From positions 1 through 39,637 of the forward strand of contig JAKMGP010000098.1 in the NCBI GenBank assembly GCA_022424905.1: a DNA stretch of 39,637 nucleotides. Direction: 5' to 3'. Position numbers and translations under genes: made by a program. Below, one piece after another: positions 15,865 through 23,381 of this stretch. The first letter of the stretch is position 1. Every line of letters begins with the position of its first letter. Under the pieces are notes generated by a model. The model saw only the letters and a program-made list of their open reading frames with translations. It had not been told where the DNA came from and made no database searches. Source of the stretch: Akkermansiaceae bacterium. GTDB taxonomy: Bacteria; Verrucomicrobiota; Verrucomicrobiia; Verrucomicrobiales; Akkermansiaceae.

Positions 15865-16737
15865 ATGAGTCGCAAAATTTGGTTGGATGGGAAGATCGTG
15901 GACGAAGCGGATGCGAAGATATCGGTCTTTGATCACGGTTTGCTTTATGGAGATGGAATCTTCGAAGGTATTCGTTTTTATAACGGTCGGGTCTTTCGTT
16001 TGATCGAGCACATCGAACGACTGTATCTCTCGGCAAGAGCCCTCCTCCTTAAGATGCCTTGGACTCTTGAAGAGGTTTGTGAAGCGACACTCCAGACAAT
16101 CCGAGCTAATGGTCTAAAAGATGGCTATATTCGTTTAGTCGTGACACGTGGTATCGGTGATCTTGGATTGAATCCTTATCTCTGCCCGACTCCATCAATG
16201 TTCATCATCGCTTCTGGTATTACCTTATATCCAGCTGAACTCTACGAGAATGGACTTGAAGTCGTGACTTGTTCGACTCGCCGGCCAACGCCAGCGAGCT
16301 TAAGCCCGCAAGTGAAATCGCTAAATTACCTGAATAACGTTATGGCTAAGGTAGAGGCTCTGAGGGCCGGAGCAAAAGAGGGTTTGATGCTAAATGAGCA
16401 AGGATACGTAGCGGAGTGTACTGGGGATAACGTCTTCATCGTAAAAAAAGACGAAGTGATAACCCCGCCGGTTTCGGATGGCAGTCTTGATGGTATTACG
16501 CGGCAGGTGATTTTTGAGCTTTGTGCCGAGTTGGGCATTACGATTCGAGAAAAGTCGATGGCCCGCTACGATGTTTACACAGCTGACGAATCGTTTTTAA
16601 CGGGCACGGCGGCCGAGACTATTCCGATGGTGAAGCTTGATGAACGTGAGATCGGCGATGGCAAACCTGGACCAATTAGTCTCAAATTAATTGAAGCCTA
16701 CCGACAGAAAGTTCGGTCGGAGGGAACGCTGTTTTAG
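15865..16737 (+). CDS. ilvE: Branched-chain amino acid aminotransferase (class IV)
   Basis: 290 aa from the ATG at 15865, which gives the typical IlvE opening (IWLDGKIVDEADAKISVFDHGLLYGDG). An in-frame ATG at 15814 would add 17 atypical residues. Class IV PLP features are the GIFEGIRFY block, the PLP lysine in KSLNYLNN (K151), the ECTGDNVFIV block, and the phosphate-binding LTGTAAETIPM near the end. It catalyses reversible transamination of Leu, Ile and Val with 2-oxoglutarate. D-amino-acid transaminases share this fold, but GIRFY and the SLNYLNN context favour IlvE. No other ilv or leu genes are adjacent. Confidence 0.9.
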   Translation: MSRKIWLDGKIVDEADAKISVFDHGLLYGDGIFEGIRFYNGRVFRLIEHIERLYLSARALLLKMPWTLEEVCEATLQTIRANGLKDGYIRLVVTRGIGDLGLNPYLCPTPSMFIIASGITLYPAELYENGLEVVTCSTRRPTPASLSPQVKSLNYLNNVMAKVEALRAGAKEGLMLNEQGYVAECTGDNVFIVKKDEVITPPVSDGSLDGITRQVIFELCAELGITIREKSMARYDVYTADESFLTGTAAETIPMVKLDEREIGDGKPGPISLKLIEAYRQKVRSEGTLF

Positions 16738-16770
16738 GAACTCGCCAAGGTAAATTTCAGAAGTTAGACT

Positions 16771-17685
16771 ATGGAGATGAGAATCTTCACCCTCCCATTC
16801 TTTTGTCTGGTTCAAACTGTTTTCTCAGCTCCTTTTGGTGAGCAGATTAGTGATGTTGGCATACGGCATTCCTTTCTGATCACTGGAACTAAGACTGCGA
16901 TAATTGACGAAAAATGTGAAATTTCGTGGGAGGTCAATGCTAAGTCGCGTGATGGTGAAGTTCTTCCCAATGGAAATGTATTAGTGACGTTTGCAAACGA
17001 GGTGAAGGAATTCACTCGTGATTATAAGGTGGTATTTCATTATAAGTTGGCAGCTGGCAATAAGGAAATTAGTACGGCCAAACGATTGGGGAATGGTAAT
17101 ACCATGATTGCCGAGATGGGCGATAAACCGAGAATTCTTGAAATTACGCCCGAAGGGAAGATGGTGGTTGAAGTCCCGGTGAAGCCGGAAACCAGCAACA
17201 CCCACATGCAGATCCGGATGGCTCGGAAGTTAGCGAACGGAAATTATCTTGTTCCTCATCTACTCGCATTTGCGATCAAGGAATATTCTCCGAATGGAAA
17301 GATTGTGCGAACGATTAAGACTGATTTGCCGGAGCTCGGCGGGAGACCGAAGAAGAATTGGCCCTTTACGGCAATCCTTCTCGAAGATGGCAGGATCATG
17401 GCGAATCTGACGAATGGTAATAAGACGGTTATCTTCGATAAGGAAGGTGGGGTGGACTGGATTTTTACGAGCCCCCAGTGCGCCGACCCCTGTGGCGGGC
17501 AGTTCCTTGAAAATGGAAATATTGTCGCCTGCCAGTATGGGTCCAGGGGAGATGCGATGCCTGATGCGATCGAAATTAATCCTAAAAAAGAGGTGGTTTG
17601 GCAATTTAAGGCGGCAAATTTTAGAGGGGTTCATGAAATTCATGTCCTCACTACAAATGGTAAAGCTGCTGGAGGATTACGCTAG
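16771..17685 (+). CDS. Exported beta-propeller-like protein
   Basis: 304 aa. A Sec signal peptide (MEMRIFTLPFFCLVQTVFSA) comes first; an ATG six bases further in is also possible. The mature part has repeated blade-like units built on an (L)xNGNxLV theme: LPNGNVLVTF, LGNGNTMIAE, LANGNYLVPH, LEDGRIMANL and LENGNIVACQ. This repeat is seen in arylsulfotransferase-like and PQQ/NHL-type propellers, and the closing segment VHEIHVLTTNGK fits the last blade. It is likely periplasmic and carbohydrate- or protein-binding. No catalytic residues can be named. It starts 33 bases after ilvE and ends three bases from the convergent SDR gene. Confidence 0.72.
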   Translation: MEMRIFTLPFFCLVQTVFSAPFGEQISDVGIRHSFLITGTKTAIIDEKCEISWEVNAKSRDGEVLPNGNVLVTFANEVKEFTRDYKVVFHYKLAAGNKEISTAKRLGNGNTMIAEMGDKPRILEITPEGKMVVEVPVKPETSNTHMQIRMARKLANGNYLVPHLLAFAIKEYSPNGKIVRTIKTDLPELGGRPKKNWPFTAILLEDGRIMANLTNGNKTVIFDKEGGVDWIFTSPQCADPCGGQFLENGNIVACQYGSRGDAMPDAIEINPKKEVVWQFKAANFRGVHEIHVLTTNGKAAGGLR

Positions 17686-17688
17686 AAA

Positions 17689-18501
17689 TCAGTCACTCCT
17701 TCGAGGGCGGAAGCTCATGAGGAGCCGGATCGCGGCGATTGGGAGAAGCCCAATTACAGCGGCAGCGGCGGCAACCTTAAGCCCCGGGTAGATTCGAGGG
17801 CGATTCAGACGGAGCGCTCTTAGCGAATTCCTCACAACTTTATCGGCGGGAACATAGAAGGACTCCTGCACGGGAAGTTTGTCAGAACTTCCGCGGCGAG
17901 CGATCTCACCGAAACCAGTCTTTACTGGCCCAGGGCAAACGGCAAGGACACGGACGCCTTGATCGGAAAGTTCGAGGCGGAGGGCTTCACTAAAGCTGGT
18001 CACATAAGCTTTAGTTGCGGAATAAACCGCAAAGTCGGGAATTGGTAGGACGCTTGCGAGTGAGCTAATATTAAGGATCGCTCCCTTACGTTCTATGAGG
18101 CCTGGAAGAAGGGCATGAGTAAGATGAGTGAGCGCTTCCATATTAAGGCGGATCATTTGCTCGATCTTGGACCAATCAGACGACCGAAATTCTCCGTAGT
18201 CTCCCATGCCAGCGTTATTAACGAGTAAATCAGGACACAAACCTGCTTGTGACAGAGAATTGATGAGACGGTCTCTCTCCGTGTCTCGAACAAGATCGGA
18301 GGCAAAGATCTTGATCCGAAGATTGGGGAAACTGGCCACCAGGTCGGTGGCGATTTCCTCAAGAAGTTGTTCTCGCCTTGCGACGAGTATTAGAGTCTCG
18401 GCGCAAGGAGCCAGTTGGCGGGCATATTCGAGACCTAGGCCGGAGCTGGCTCCCGTGATGAGAGCACAACGGAACTCGAGCAGGGATCCTAAAGCTGGCA
18501 T
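17689..18501 (-). CDS. Short-chain dehydrogenase/reductase with C-terminal hydrophobic tail
   Basis: 270 aa. A classical SDR with the cofactor loop TGASSGLG (residues 17-24), the NNAG motif, the catalytic Ser in NISSLAS, and YSATK with the catalytic Tyr and Lys. An Arg-rich segment (VARREQ) after the second strand suggests NADP(H). The last 30 or so residues include a hydrophobic segment (AAAAAVIGLLPIAAIRLLM) followed by RPRR, which could peripherally anchor the enzyme to the membrane. The substrate cannot be inferred. It follows the DUF6941-like gene by two bases, so the two are almost certainly one transcript. Confidence 0.88.
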   Translation of the reverse strand: MPALGSLLEFRCALITGASSGLGLEYARQLAPCAETLILVARREQLLEEIATDLVASFPNLRIKIFASDLVRDTERDRLINSLSQAGLCPDLLVNNAGMGDYGEFRSSDWSKIEQMIRLNMEALTHLTHALLPGLIERKGAILNISSLASVLPIPDFAVYSATKAYVTSFSEALRLELSDQGVRVLAVCPGPVKTGFGEIARRGSSDKLPVQESFYVPADKVVRNSLRALRLNRPRIYPGLKVAAAAAVIGLLPIAAIRLLMSFRPRRSD

Positions 18502-18503
18502 TT

Positions 18504-18932
18504 CTAACCCTGTGGAGGCTGACCTTGTTGGTTTTCGTCTACCTTAATAATCCTTAGGGGGAGACGCTGAATAAGTTCGTCATCGACAAGGATATCGACC
18601 GAGTAAACACCAGCACGAGGAAAGGTGAGGCCCTGAAATCCAACGATAAGGTGACGAGTCATAAAAGCCACGTTATCAGGTATCTGCACCGGCATGGCAC
18701 CCTTGATAGGCATCTTCTCGTTGACGGGTTTGCCGTCTTCGTCGATGATTGAGATTTGCAAATCGTGGTTTCCATCGTCCTCGGGGGTGAAGCAGAAGCG
18801 CATAGCAAGTGAGCACTGAGGGTGCACAATTGGAGTGGCTTTGGCGGCAAGGGCATCAAAGGTTCCGGAGATGACCATTTTGCCTTGGTATTCGGCAGCG
18901 AAATCGCAGAGAGTAGCTACTTGTAAGTCCAT
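18504..18932 (-). CDS. DUF6941-like small beta-rich protein
   Basis: 142 aa, no signal peptide. The opening MDLQVATLCDFAAEYQGKM and the alternating strands (LAMRFCFTPEDDGNHDLQIS, GVYSVDILVDDELIQRLPL) match a family I know as DUF6941: a single all-beta domain found widely in bacteria, function unknown. The C-terminus is polar and Gln-rich (DENQQGQPPQG). It lies 85 bases downstream of the penicillin-binding protein 2 gene and two bases before the SDR gene on the same strand. The sequence gives no mechanism. Confidence 0.7.
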   Translation of the reverse strand: MDLQVATLCDFAAEYQGKMVISGTFDALAAKATPIVHPQCSLAMRFCFTPEDDGNHDLQISIIDEDGKPVNEKMPIKGAMPVQIPDNVAFMTRHLIVGFQGLTFPRAGVYSVDILVDDELIQRLPLRIIKVDENQQGQPPQG

Positions 18933-18945
18933 AATAGTGTTTAGA

Positions 18946-18967
18946 AAAAGGGTGCCGGTCGTGGCAC
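18946..18967 (-). terminator. Weak terminator-like hairpin after mrdA
   Basis: Read on the minus strand, GTGCC and GGCAC form a 5-bp stem around ACGACC, followed by CCTTTTT. It lies between mrdA and the DUF6941-like gene. A third copy of the same half-site (GGCAC on the minus strand, about 18976-18980) can pair alternatively with the GTGCC. The stem is short, so termination would be partial. Confidence 0.35.
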
Positions 18968-19017
18968 TTCCTCTAGGTGCCTTGTCATGTGGCCAAGGTA
19001 AAGGTCAAAGCCGTAAT

Positions 19018-21285
19018 TTAGCGATCGGCTGGAGTCTCAGGTGGCTTGCGGGGAGTGTCACTTGGGATCTCTGGCTTTACCGGAATTGCTTCGGGGATAA
19101 TTTCTTCACTGGGAACGGTCGGAAGAGGTGGTTTGGGAATGGGGTTATCTGCGGGAATGACTGGAATTGCCTCTGGGAGATCTGTAGGGGTTTCGGTCAG
19201 GCCTTGGGGGGGGTCGGGTATAGCTGGATTACCCGAAAGTGCTTCCTCATCCTCGACGATGATAGCTCTAGGAATATCCACTGGAATATCGTTGTTGCCC
19301 TGAGTAGCTAAAGAATGAGTGGGATCGCCCAACAGTGCTTCCTCATCTTCAACGACAATTGCCTTTGGGATCATATCTTCCGGGATAATTGGTTGACCAT
19401 CCTCTTCGCTAATAATCATCGCCCGCGCTGCAGGCATCAAGTTCTCTTCAATTTCAGTTTGAAAGTTGAGGAAAAAGCGGCTCACCATTGGCGCAGCTTT
19501 TCTTCCTCCACCAACAATTTCCCCGGGCGCTCCTTCGTAAACGGCGGCGAATGCGTAGCGGGGGTTGTCATAGGGAAAAAATCCAGAGAACCATGCTAAA
19601 CCTTGTTTTGGGTCGTCCTTCCACTGCGCTGTGCCAGTCTTCCCGCACATCGTTGTGAAGCCTAAATTAGCGCGTTGTCCGGTTCCATAGCTGGCGTGAA
19701 CTACGTCACGCATGCCATCGTGGGTTGTTTCAAGGGCGATAGGTGAAAGGTTGAGATCGTTTCGTTTTTTGAAGGTAGGAGCTTCAATGACCCGGCCGTG
19801 GAAGTCTTGGATCTGCCTGACCAATTGTAGCTCCATAAGAACGTTACCATTGCCAATAGCTGCCATCGATTGGGCGACTTGCAGCGGAGAAGCGAGCATA
19901 AGTCCCTGACCAATGGAAAGATTAGCTGTGTCCCCATTGGTCGTGGCACGTCCCATTTTTCTCACGATATAATCAGCCGTGGGTGCATTGCCAGTGGCTT
20001 CACCGATTAGAGGAAGTCCAGTTTTCGAGCCGAAACCAAGTCGTCGAGCAACGGAAAGGAAGGCTTGGGGACCAGTTTGGATCCCAACTTGGTAAAACCA
20101 AGGATTGATCGATTTCGCAAGAGCCCGTTTGGCATCAACCCAGCCCTCGTAGCCTTCGGAGTGGTTGTGGAACCACTTTCTGCCGATTTTGATTTTGTAG
20201 GGGCAATCGAAGGTCTGATCCGGATGTATCGAGCCATTATTGATGGCTGCGAGTGCGACGACTGGTTTAAATGTGGAGGCAGGAGGATAGCTTGACTGGA
20301 AGGCACGTCCGAATAATGGCGCCGAGGGGTTATTTTGAAGTTCTTTATATCGTTCAGTTGTAATGTAAGGAATGAATTCGTTGAGGTCAAAAGTAGGGCG
20401 GGATGCCATTACTAGAACTTCGCCAGATTGGATATCAATGACTACGAAAGCGCCTCGTTTACAGTCCTCGCGTAGAACCTGTTCTGCATATCTTTGCCAA
20501 TCTAGGTCTAGGGTAGTAACGACATTGCCACCAGGGCGTGGGCGTTTGATGGGCTCATTGAGGATTTTTTCTCCGTTCTTATCGAAGATCATTTTGTTCA
20601 ATCCTGGTTCGCCAGTGAGCTTTTTGTCAAAAATCTGTTCGAAGCCGGATTTTCCCATGACAGACTGAAAAAGGGGGTCGCCGTCGTTGATTGGGCCGGT
20701 GGGCAAAACAGTTTTAGCTCCAACATAGCCGATCAGGTGAGCAGCGAGGCCCTTCTCCGGGTAAAATCTCTGGTAAACCGGGAGTAGGGAAAGCCCTTTA
20801 GGCATCTTGCTCTCAAGGCTCTTAGCTTTGCTTTCGCTAATGAGTTTTGAAATCCTCCGGGGAAGCCAACGGCGGTTCTTGTAGTAGGTTGCGAGCTTCG
20901 CATCACTGTAGGCCTCATTGCCATTTACGAGAGCGTTTGCTTGAGCAATTTTTGTTTGTGCCCAAGTGGCTGCAACTTTTGGGTCAACAGGTCCATTATA
21001 AGCCGTGAAATCAAGTGCAATATGATAAGCCATCTTGGTCTGGGCAAGAGGACGTCCTTCGCGATCAAGAATCAGTCCACGTGGAGCAGGGATTGCGATG
21101 GACATTGTTCGCGCTAATCCTTGGTTGAAAACCGAACCGTTTGAAGCTGCTGCTCTTTTCTCCTCTTCCACGCGGGCGTTTGATGGGGGAAGGTTAGGCT
21201 TAACTAGAAGGGGAGCCTCGGTCGTTTCCTGTGCGCTGGCGCATAAGGTGACCGAGAGGCCGATCAGAACTAGCTTTGGGAGCAT
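19018..21285 (-). CDS. mrdA: Penicillin-binding protein 2 (elongasome transpeptidase)
   Basis: 755 aa, longer than a usual PBP2 because of a tail of about 140 residues. It cross-links peptidoglycan during cell elongation, normally with RodA and MreC. The pedestal domain (APRGLILDREGRPLAQ from about 67) is followed by the transpeptidase with STFK (S337, K340), SIN (392-394) and KTG (549-551), all intact. The N-terminus (MLPKLVLIGLSVTLCASAQ) looks more like a cleavable signal peptide than the normal cytoplasmic tail plus anchor; an in-frame stop close upstream rules out a longer start. The C-terminal tail is Pro/acidic and repeats an IPxAIxV theme four times. No rodA, mreB, mreC or mreD is adjacent. 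The downstream DUF6941-like and SDR genes may be read with it. Confidence 0.9.
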   Translation of the reverse strand: MLPKLVLIGLSVTLCASAQETTEAPLLVKPNLPPSNARVEEEKRAAASNGSVFNQGLARTMSIAIPAPRGLILDREGRPLAQTKMAYHIALDFTAYNGPVDPKVAATWAQTKIAQANALVNGNEAYSDAKLATYYKNRRWLPRRISKLISESKAKSLESKMPKGLSLLPVYQRFYPEKGLAAHLIGYVGAKTVLPTGPINDGDPLFQSVMGKSGFEQIFDKKLTGEPGLNKMIFDKNGEKILNEPIKRPRPGGNVVTTLDLDWQRYAEQVLREDCKRGAFVVIDIQSGEVLVMASRPTFDLNEFIPYITTERYKELQNNPSAPLFGRAFQSSYPPASTFKPVVALAAINNGSIHPDQTFDCPYKIKIGRKWFHNHSEGYEGWVDAKRALAKSINPWFYQVGIQTGPQAFLSVARRLGFGSKTGLPLIGEATGNAPTADYIVRKMGRATTNGDTANLSIGQGLMLASPLQVAQSMAAIGNGNVLMELQLVRQIQDFHGRVIEAPTFKKRNDLNLSPIALETTHDGMRDVVHASYGTGQRANLGFTTMCGKTGTAQWKDDPKQGLAWFSGFFPYDNPRYAFAAVYEGAPGEIVGGGRKAAPMVSRFFLNFQTEIEENLMPAARAMIISEEDGQPIIPEDMIPKAIVVEDEEALLGDPTHSLATQGNNDIPVDIPRAIIVEDEEALSGNPAIPDPPQGLTETPTDLPEAIPVIPADNPIPKPPLPTVPSEEIIPEAIPVKPEIPSDTPRKPPETPADR
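19021..19374 (-). repeat. Degenerate repeats encoding the PBP2 C-terminal tail
   Basis: The tail of the PBP2 (residues about 638-755) contains four copies of a short motif: MIPKAIVVEDEEALLGDP, DIPRAIIVEDEEALSGNP, DLPEAIPVIPADNP and IIPEAIPVKPEIP. The first two are near-identical over 14 residues. The rest is Pro-rich linker. The pattern suggests internal duplication of a short periplasmic segment. Confidence 0.75.
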
Positions 21286-21643
21286 GGAGATTAAATTAGG
21301 TTAATTTTGAGGGATTTACCAGTACCACTCTTCTTCATTTTCCCGGAGATTTTTAAATTCGGTGAGGCCAGTGTTCAGAGAAGACGGGGGATTACGGCTT
21401 GCCTAAAATTAAGGAAAACCTATATTTGCTCTGGTGAGAATCTTTCCGGGTCGCTCGGAATTCTGGCCAAAAACTCGTCGGGGAGTCCGCTTTTCGGTCG
21501 TTTTCAAATCAGCTTTTATAAACCGGAGGCCTTCTCAGCCAATTTTCGAACACCGTTTTGTTCGATTTGGTGACTCCGGTGCGCTTGATTTTACGGACCG
21601 AAGCTTTTCGACACTTATCGGGCCTTAGTGCCCAATCTGAACA
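21286..21643. other. Divergent spacer between mrdA and the RRM gene, with leader hairpins
   Basis: 358 bases without a convincing gene. ORFs that cross it have composition typical of spurious translation. It must hold promoters for mrdA (minus) and the RRM gene (plus). Close to the RRM start there are two hairpins: TCGAACA/TGTTCGA (21546-21565) and GGGC/GCCC (21620-21633). They could be part of a 5' untranslated leader. Confidence 0.45.
21546..21565 (+). promoter_or_regulatory. Leader hairpin upstream of the RRM gene
   Basis: TCGAACA and TGTTCGA form a perfect 7-bp stem with loop CCGTTT, 78 bases before the RRM start. There is no following U-tract, so it is not a terminator. It may be an RNA leader structure or an operator; self-binding by the RRM protein is one possibility but only a guess. 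Confidence 0.35.
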
Positions 21644-22423
21644 ATGTCAGAATCAAATAGAAACACGTCGTCCGAACAGTCCTCACAGGGTTCGGGTAAT
21701 CAGTCAGGTAATCGCAACCGCAACCGCAACCGGAACCGGAACCGGAACCGGAACCGAAATCGAAACCGCAATCAGCAGGGTCAGGGGGATGGAAATCGTG
21801 AAGGAGGTGGCAATAATCAGCGCCGCCGAAACAATGGTGGAAATGGCGGATCTGGGTCGCGCCGCCGTTCTTCTAAACCTAAACCTCTCACTTTGTTCGA
21901 GAAGATTAAGAAATTTTTTGGGCTCTACAAGGAACCGAAGACCAACCGCTCCTCTAAAAAAGGAGCTAGGCAAGATACTCGCAAGCCTAAAGAGAACGTG
22001 CGCGACGCCTCTGGTCGGATGGGTTCAAAAGGCTCCTCCTCAGGAGGTAAAACCGCGAGGGCCCGTCAAAAGCCAAGGCCAACCCCGGATAGCTCGCAAG
22101 TCGAAGGGCAGCGTCTTTATGTTGGAAACCTTTCCTATGATGCGGCCGAACACGATCTTGAAGACCTTTTTAAAGGAGTAGGCGCGGTGCGTAAAATTGA
22201 AATTGTTTACAACCGAAATACGCATCGCTCAAAGGGTTATGGTTTCGTGGAGATGGCCCGGATTGATGAGGCTAAGCGTGCGGTTGAAGTTCTTCATGAT
22301 CAGCCCTTCATGGGACGCACTCTGATTGTGAATGGTGCCAAGTCGAAGGGTGCTGTCGATGCCGATGGGGATCCAGCTCCGCAGGAAAATCCTCCGCCAA
22401 ATCTTCCTGAGAACGAGGAGTAA
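21644..22423 (+). CDS. RNA-binding protein with Asn-Arg repeat and C-terminal RRM
   Basis: 259 aa. The first half is low-complexity: Ser/Gln-rich, then ten consecutive Asn-Arg pairs (residues 23-42), then Gly/Asn/Arg-rich and Lys-rich stretches. An RRM occupies about 156-235, with RNP2 (LYVGNL) and RNP1 (KGYGFVEM) intact, including the aromatic RNA-stacking residues. The tail is acidic and Pro-rich (PPPNLPENEE). Bacterial single-RRM proteins bind single-stranded RNA and are often cold-induced. Here the long Arg-rich disordered half resembles eukaryotic RGG-type proteins and could add nonspecific RNA binding or phase separation, which is inference. It has its own terminator and is otherwise monocistronic. 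Confidence 0.88.
   Translation: MSESNRNTSSEQSSQGSGNQSGNRNRNRNRNRNRNRNRNRNRNQQGQGDGNREGGGNNQRRRNNGGNGGSGSRRRSSKPKPLTLFEKIKKFFGLYKEPKTNRSSKKGARQDTRKPKENVRDASGRMGSKGSSSGGKTARARQKPRPTPDSSQVEGQRLYVGNLSYDAAEHDLEDLFKGVGAVRKIEIVYNRNTHRSKGYGFVEMARIDEAKRAVEVLHDQPFMGRTLIVNGAKSKGAVDADGDPAPQENPPPNLPENEE
21710..21769 (+). repeat. Ten-unit hexanucleotide repeat encoding (Asn-Arg)10
   Basis: Ten tandem 6-base units of form AAYCGN encode ten Asn-Arg pairs in the RRM protein. The third base of the Arg codon changes in blocks (CGC, then four CGG, then CGA, then CGC), which points to unit duplication by slippage or unequal exchange. Copy-number change would stay in frame, so the repeat can vary without breaking the gene. 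Confidence 0.85.
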
Positions 22424-22443
22424 TCAGCTCAAAACTAGATTTT

Positions 22444-22476
22444 AGCCCGTTCGGTGTTTGCCGAACGGGCTTTTTT
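22444..22476 (+). terminator. Intrinsic terminator after the RRM gene
   Basis: AGCCCGTTCGG (22444-22454) pairs perfectly with CCGAACGGGCT (22461-22471) around TGTTTG, followed by T to 22476. The 11-bp GC-rich stem is strong. It ends only 15 bases before the miaA start. Confidence 0.93.
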
Positions 22477-22490
22477 CCCAAACTCGCCCT

Positions 22491-23381
22491 GTGCTTCCTT
22501 CACGGTTTTTTCTCTGCGGGCCAACTGCTTCTGGCAAGACGGCTCTTGCGCTAGCGCTTGCCGAGGCTTGGGATGGGGAAATTGTGAATGGCGATGCCTT
22601 CCAAGTTTACCGCGGGCTTGAAATTCTAAGTGCCGCGCCTTCTGATGAAGAGCAGGCGGCTTGTCCGCACTATCTGTTTGGAGTTGTAGGTAGCACTGAA
22701 TCGATGGACGCCGCCAAGTATGCGGCTTTGGCCAAACCGGTAATTGAAGAGATTGAAAGTCGTGGAAAGACCGCGATCGTCGTAGGTGGTTCGGGATTGT
22801 ATCTTAAATTCCTCACACATGGAGTAGCTAAGGCGCCACCGGGAGATGAGGGGATTAGGGCGGAATTGGAAGATTGGCCTGTGGATCAGATTTATGAACG
22901 TCTAAAAGAGTTAGATCCAGATGAGGCGATGCGGCAAAATTCGCAGAATCGAAGGCACCTTTCGCGCGCACTCGAAATCTGTCTTGTGACTGGAGGAAAA
23001 GCTTCCAAACTTCGTCAAAACTTTGGGGATCCAACTTTGTTGGAGGGTTTGAAAGGGATTGTTTTGACTTGGCCGCGCGAGATGCTGGCGGAGCGAATTG
23101 CTCTAAGAACCCGTATCATGCTGAATTCTGGAGCGATTAATGAGGTCAAAGAGCTTCCTCTCGAGGCAGGAACGATCCGGCAGGCGATAGGAGTCCGCGA
23201 AATCGATGCCTATCTGAATAAGAAACTGACACTCGCTGAATGTGAGGAGCGGATCACGATCTCGACGCGACAATACGCAAAGCGGCAGCGCAATTGGTTC
23301 CGGCGGGAAAGTTGGTTGCGTTCGGTCGATGGAAGTTTGCCACTCGCTAGAAAGGTTTCAGAAATCAACCGGTGGGATTAG
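22491..23381 (+). CDS. miaA: tRNA dimethylallyltransferase
   Basis: 296 aa from the GTG at 22491. The ORF extends to a TTG at 22458, but that codon lies inside the terminator hairpin and adds 11 unrelated residues; GTG gives LPSRFFLCGPTASGKT, the normal MiaA opening. MiaA transfers dimethylallyl to N6 of A37 in tRNAs reading UNN codons. Visible motifs are the P-loop GPTASGKT (10-17), NGDAFQVYRGLEI with the family aspartate and the DxxQxYRG pattern, NRRHLSRALEI, and AIGVREI near the end. The usual GTAKP after the second motif reads SAAPS. The start sits directly after a strong terminator, so it needs its own promoter or read-through. The 3' end overlaps the convergent SHD1 gene by 17 bases. 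Confidence 0.9.
   Translation: MLPSRFFLCGPTASGKTALALALAEAWDGEIVNGDAFQVYRGLEILSAAPSDEEQAACPHYLFGVVGSTESMDAAKYAALAKPVIEEIESRGKTAIVVGGSGLYLKFLTHGVAKAPPGDEGIRAELEDWPVDQIYERLKELDPDEAMRQNSQNRRHLSRALEICLVTGGKASKLRQNFGDPTLLEGLKGIVLTWPREMLAERIALRTRIMLNSGAINEVKELPLEAGTIRQAIGVREIDAYLNKKLTLAECEERITISTRQYAKRQRNWFRRESWLRSVDGSLPLARKVSEINRWD

Noticed and set aside
21710-21769. The hexanucleotide run as a CRISPR-like or structural repeat
   Set aside because: No spacers, a unit of only six bases, and it lies in frame inside a protein gene.
21558-22181. A 207-residue plus-strand ORF in another frame across the RRM gene
   Set aside because: It reads the NR repeat as a Thr-Gly/Ala-Thr run and lacks any domain, while the RRM frame has intact RNP motifs.
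22458-22490. A TTG start for miaA at 22458
   Set aside because: It sits inside the terminator hairpin and adds residues foreign to MiaA; the GTG at 22491 fits the family.
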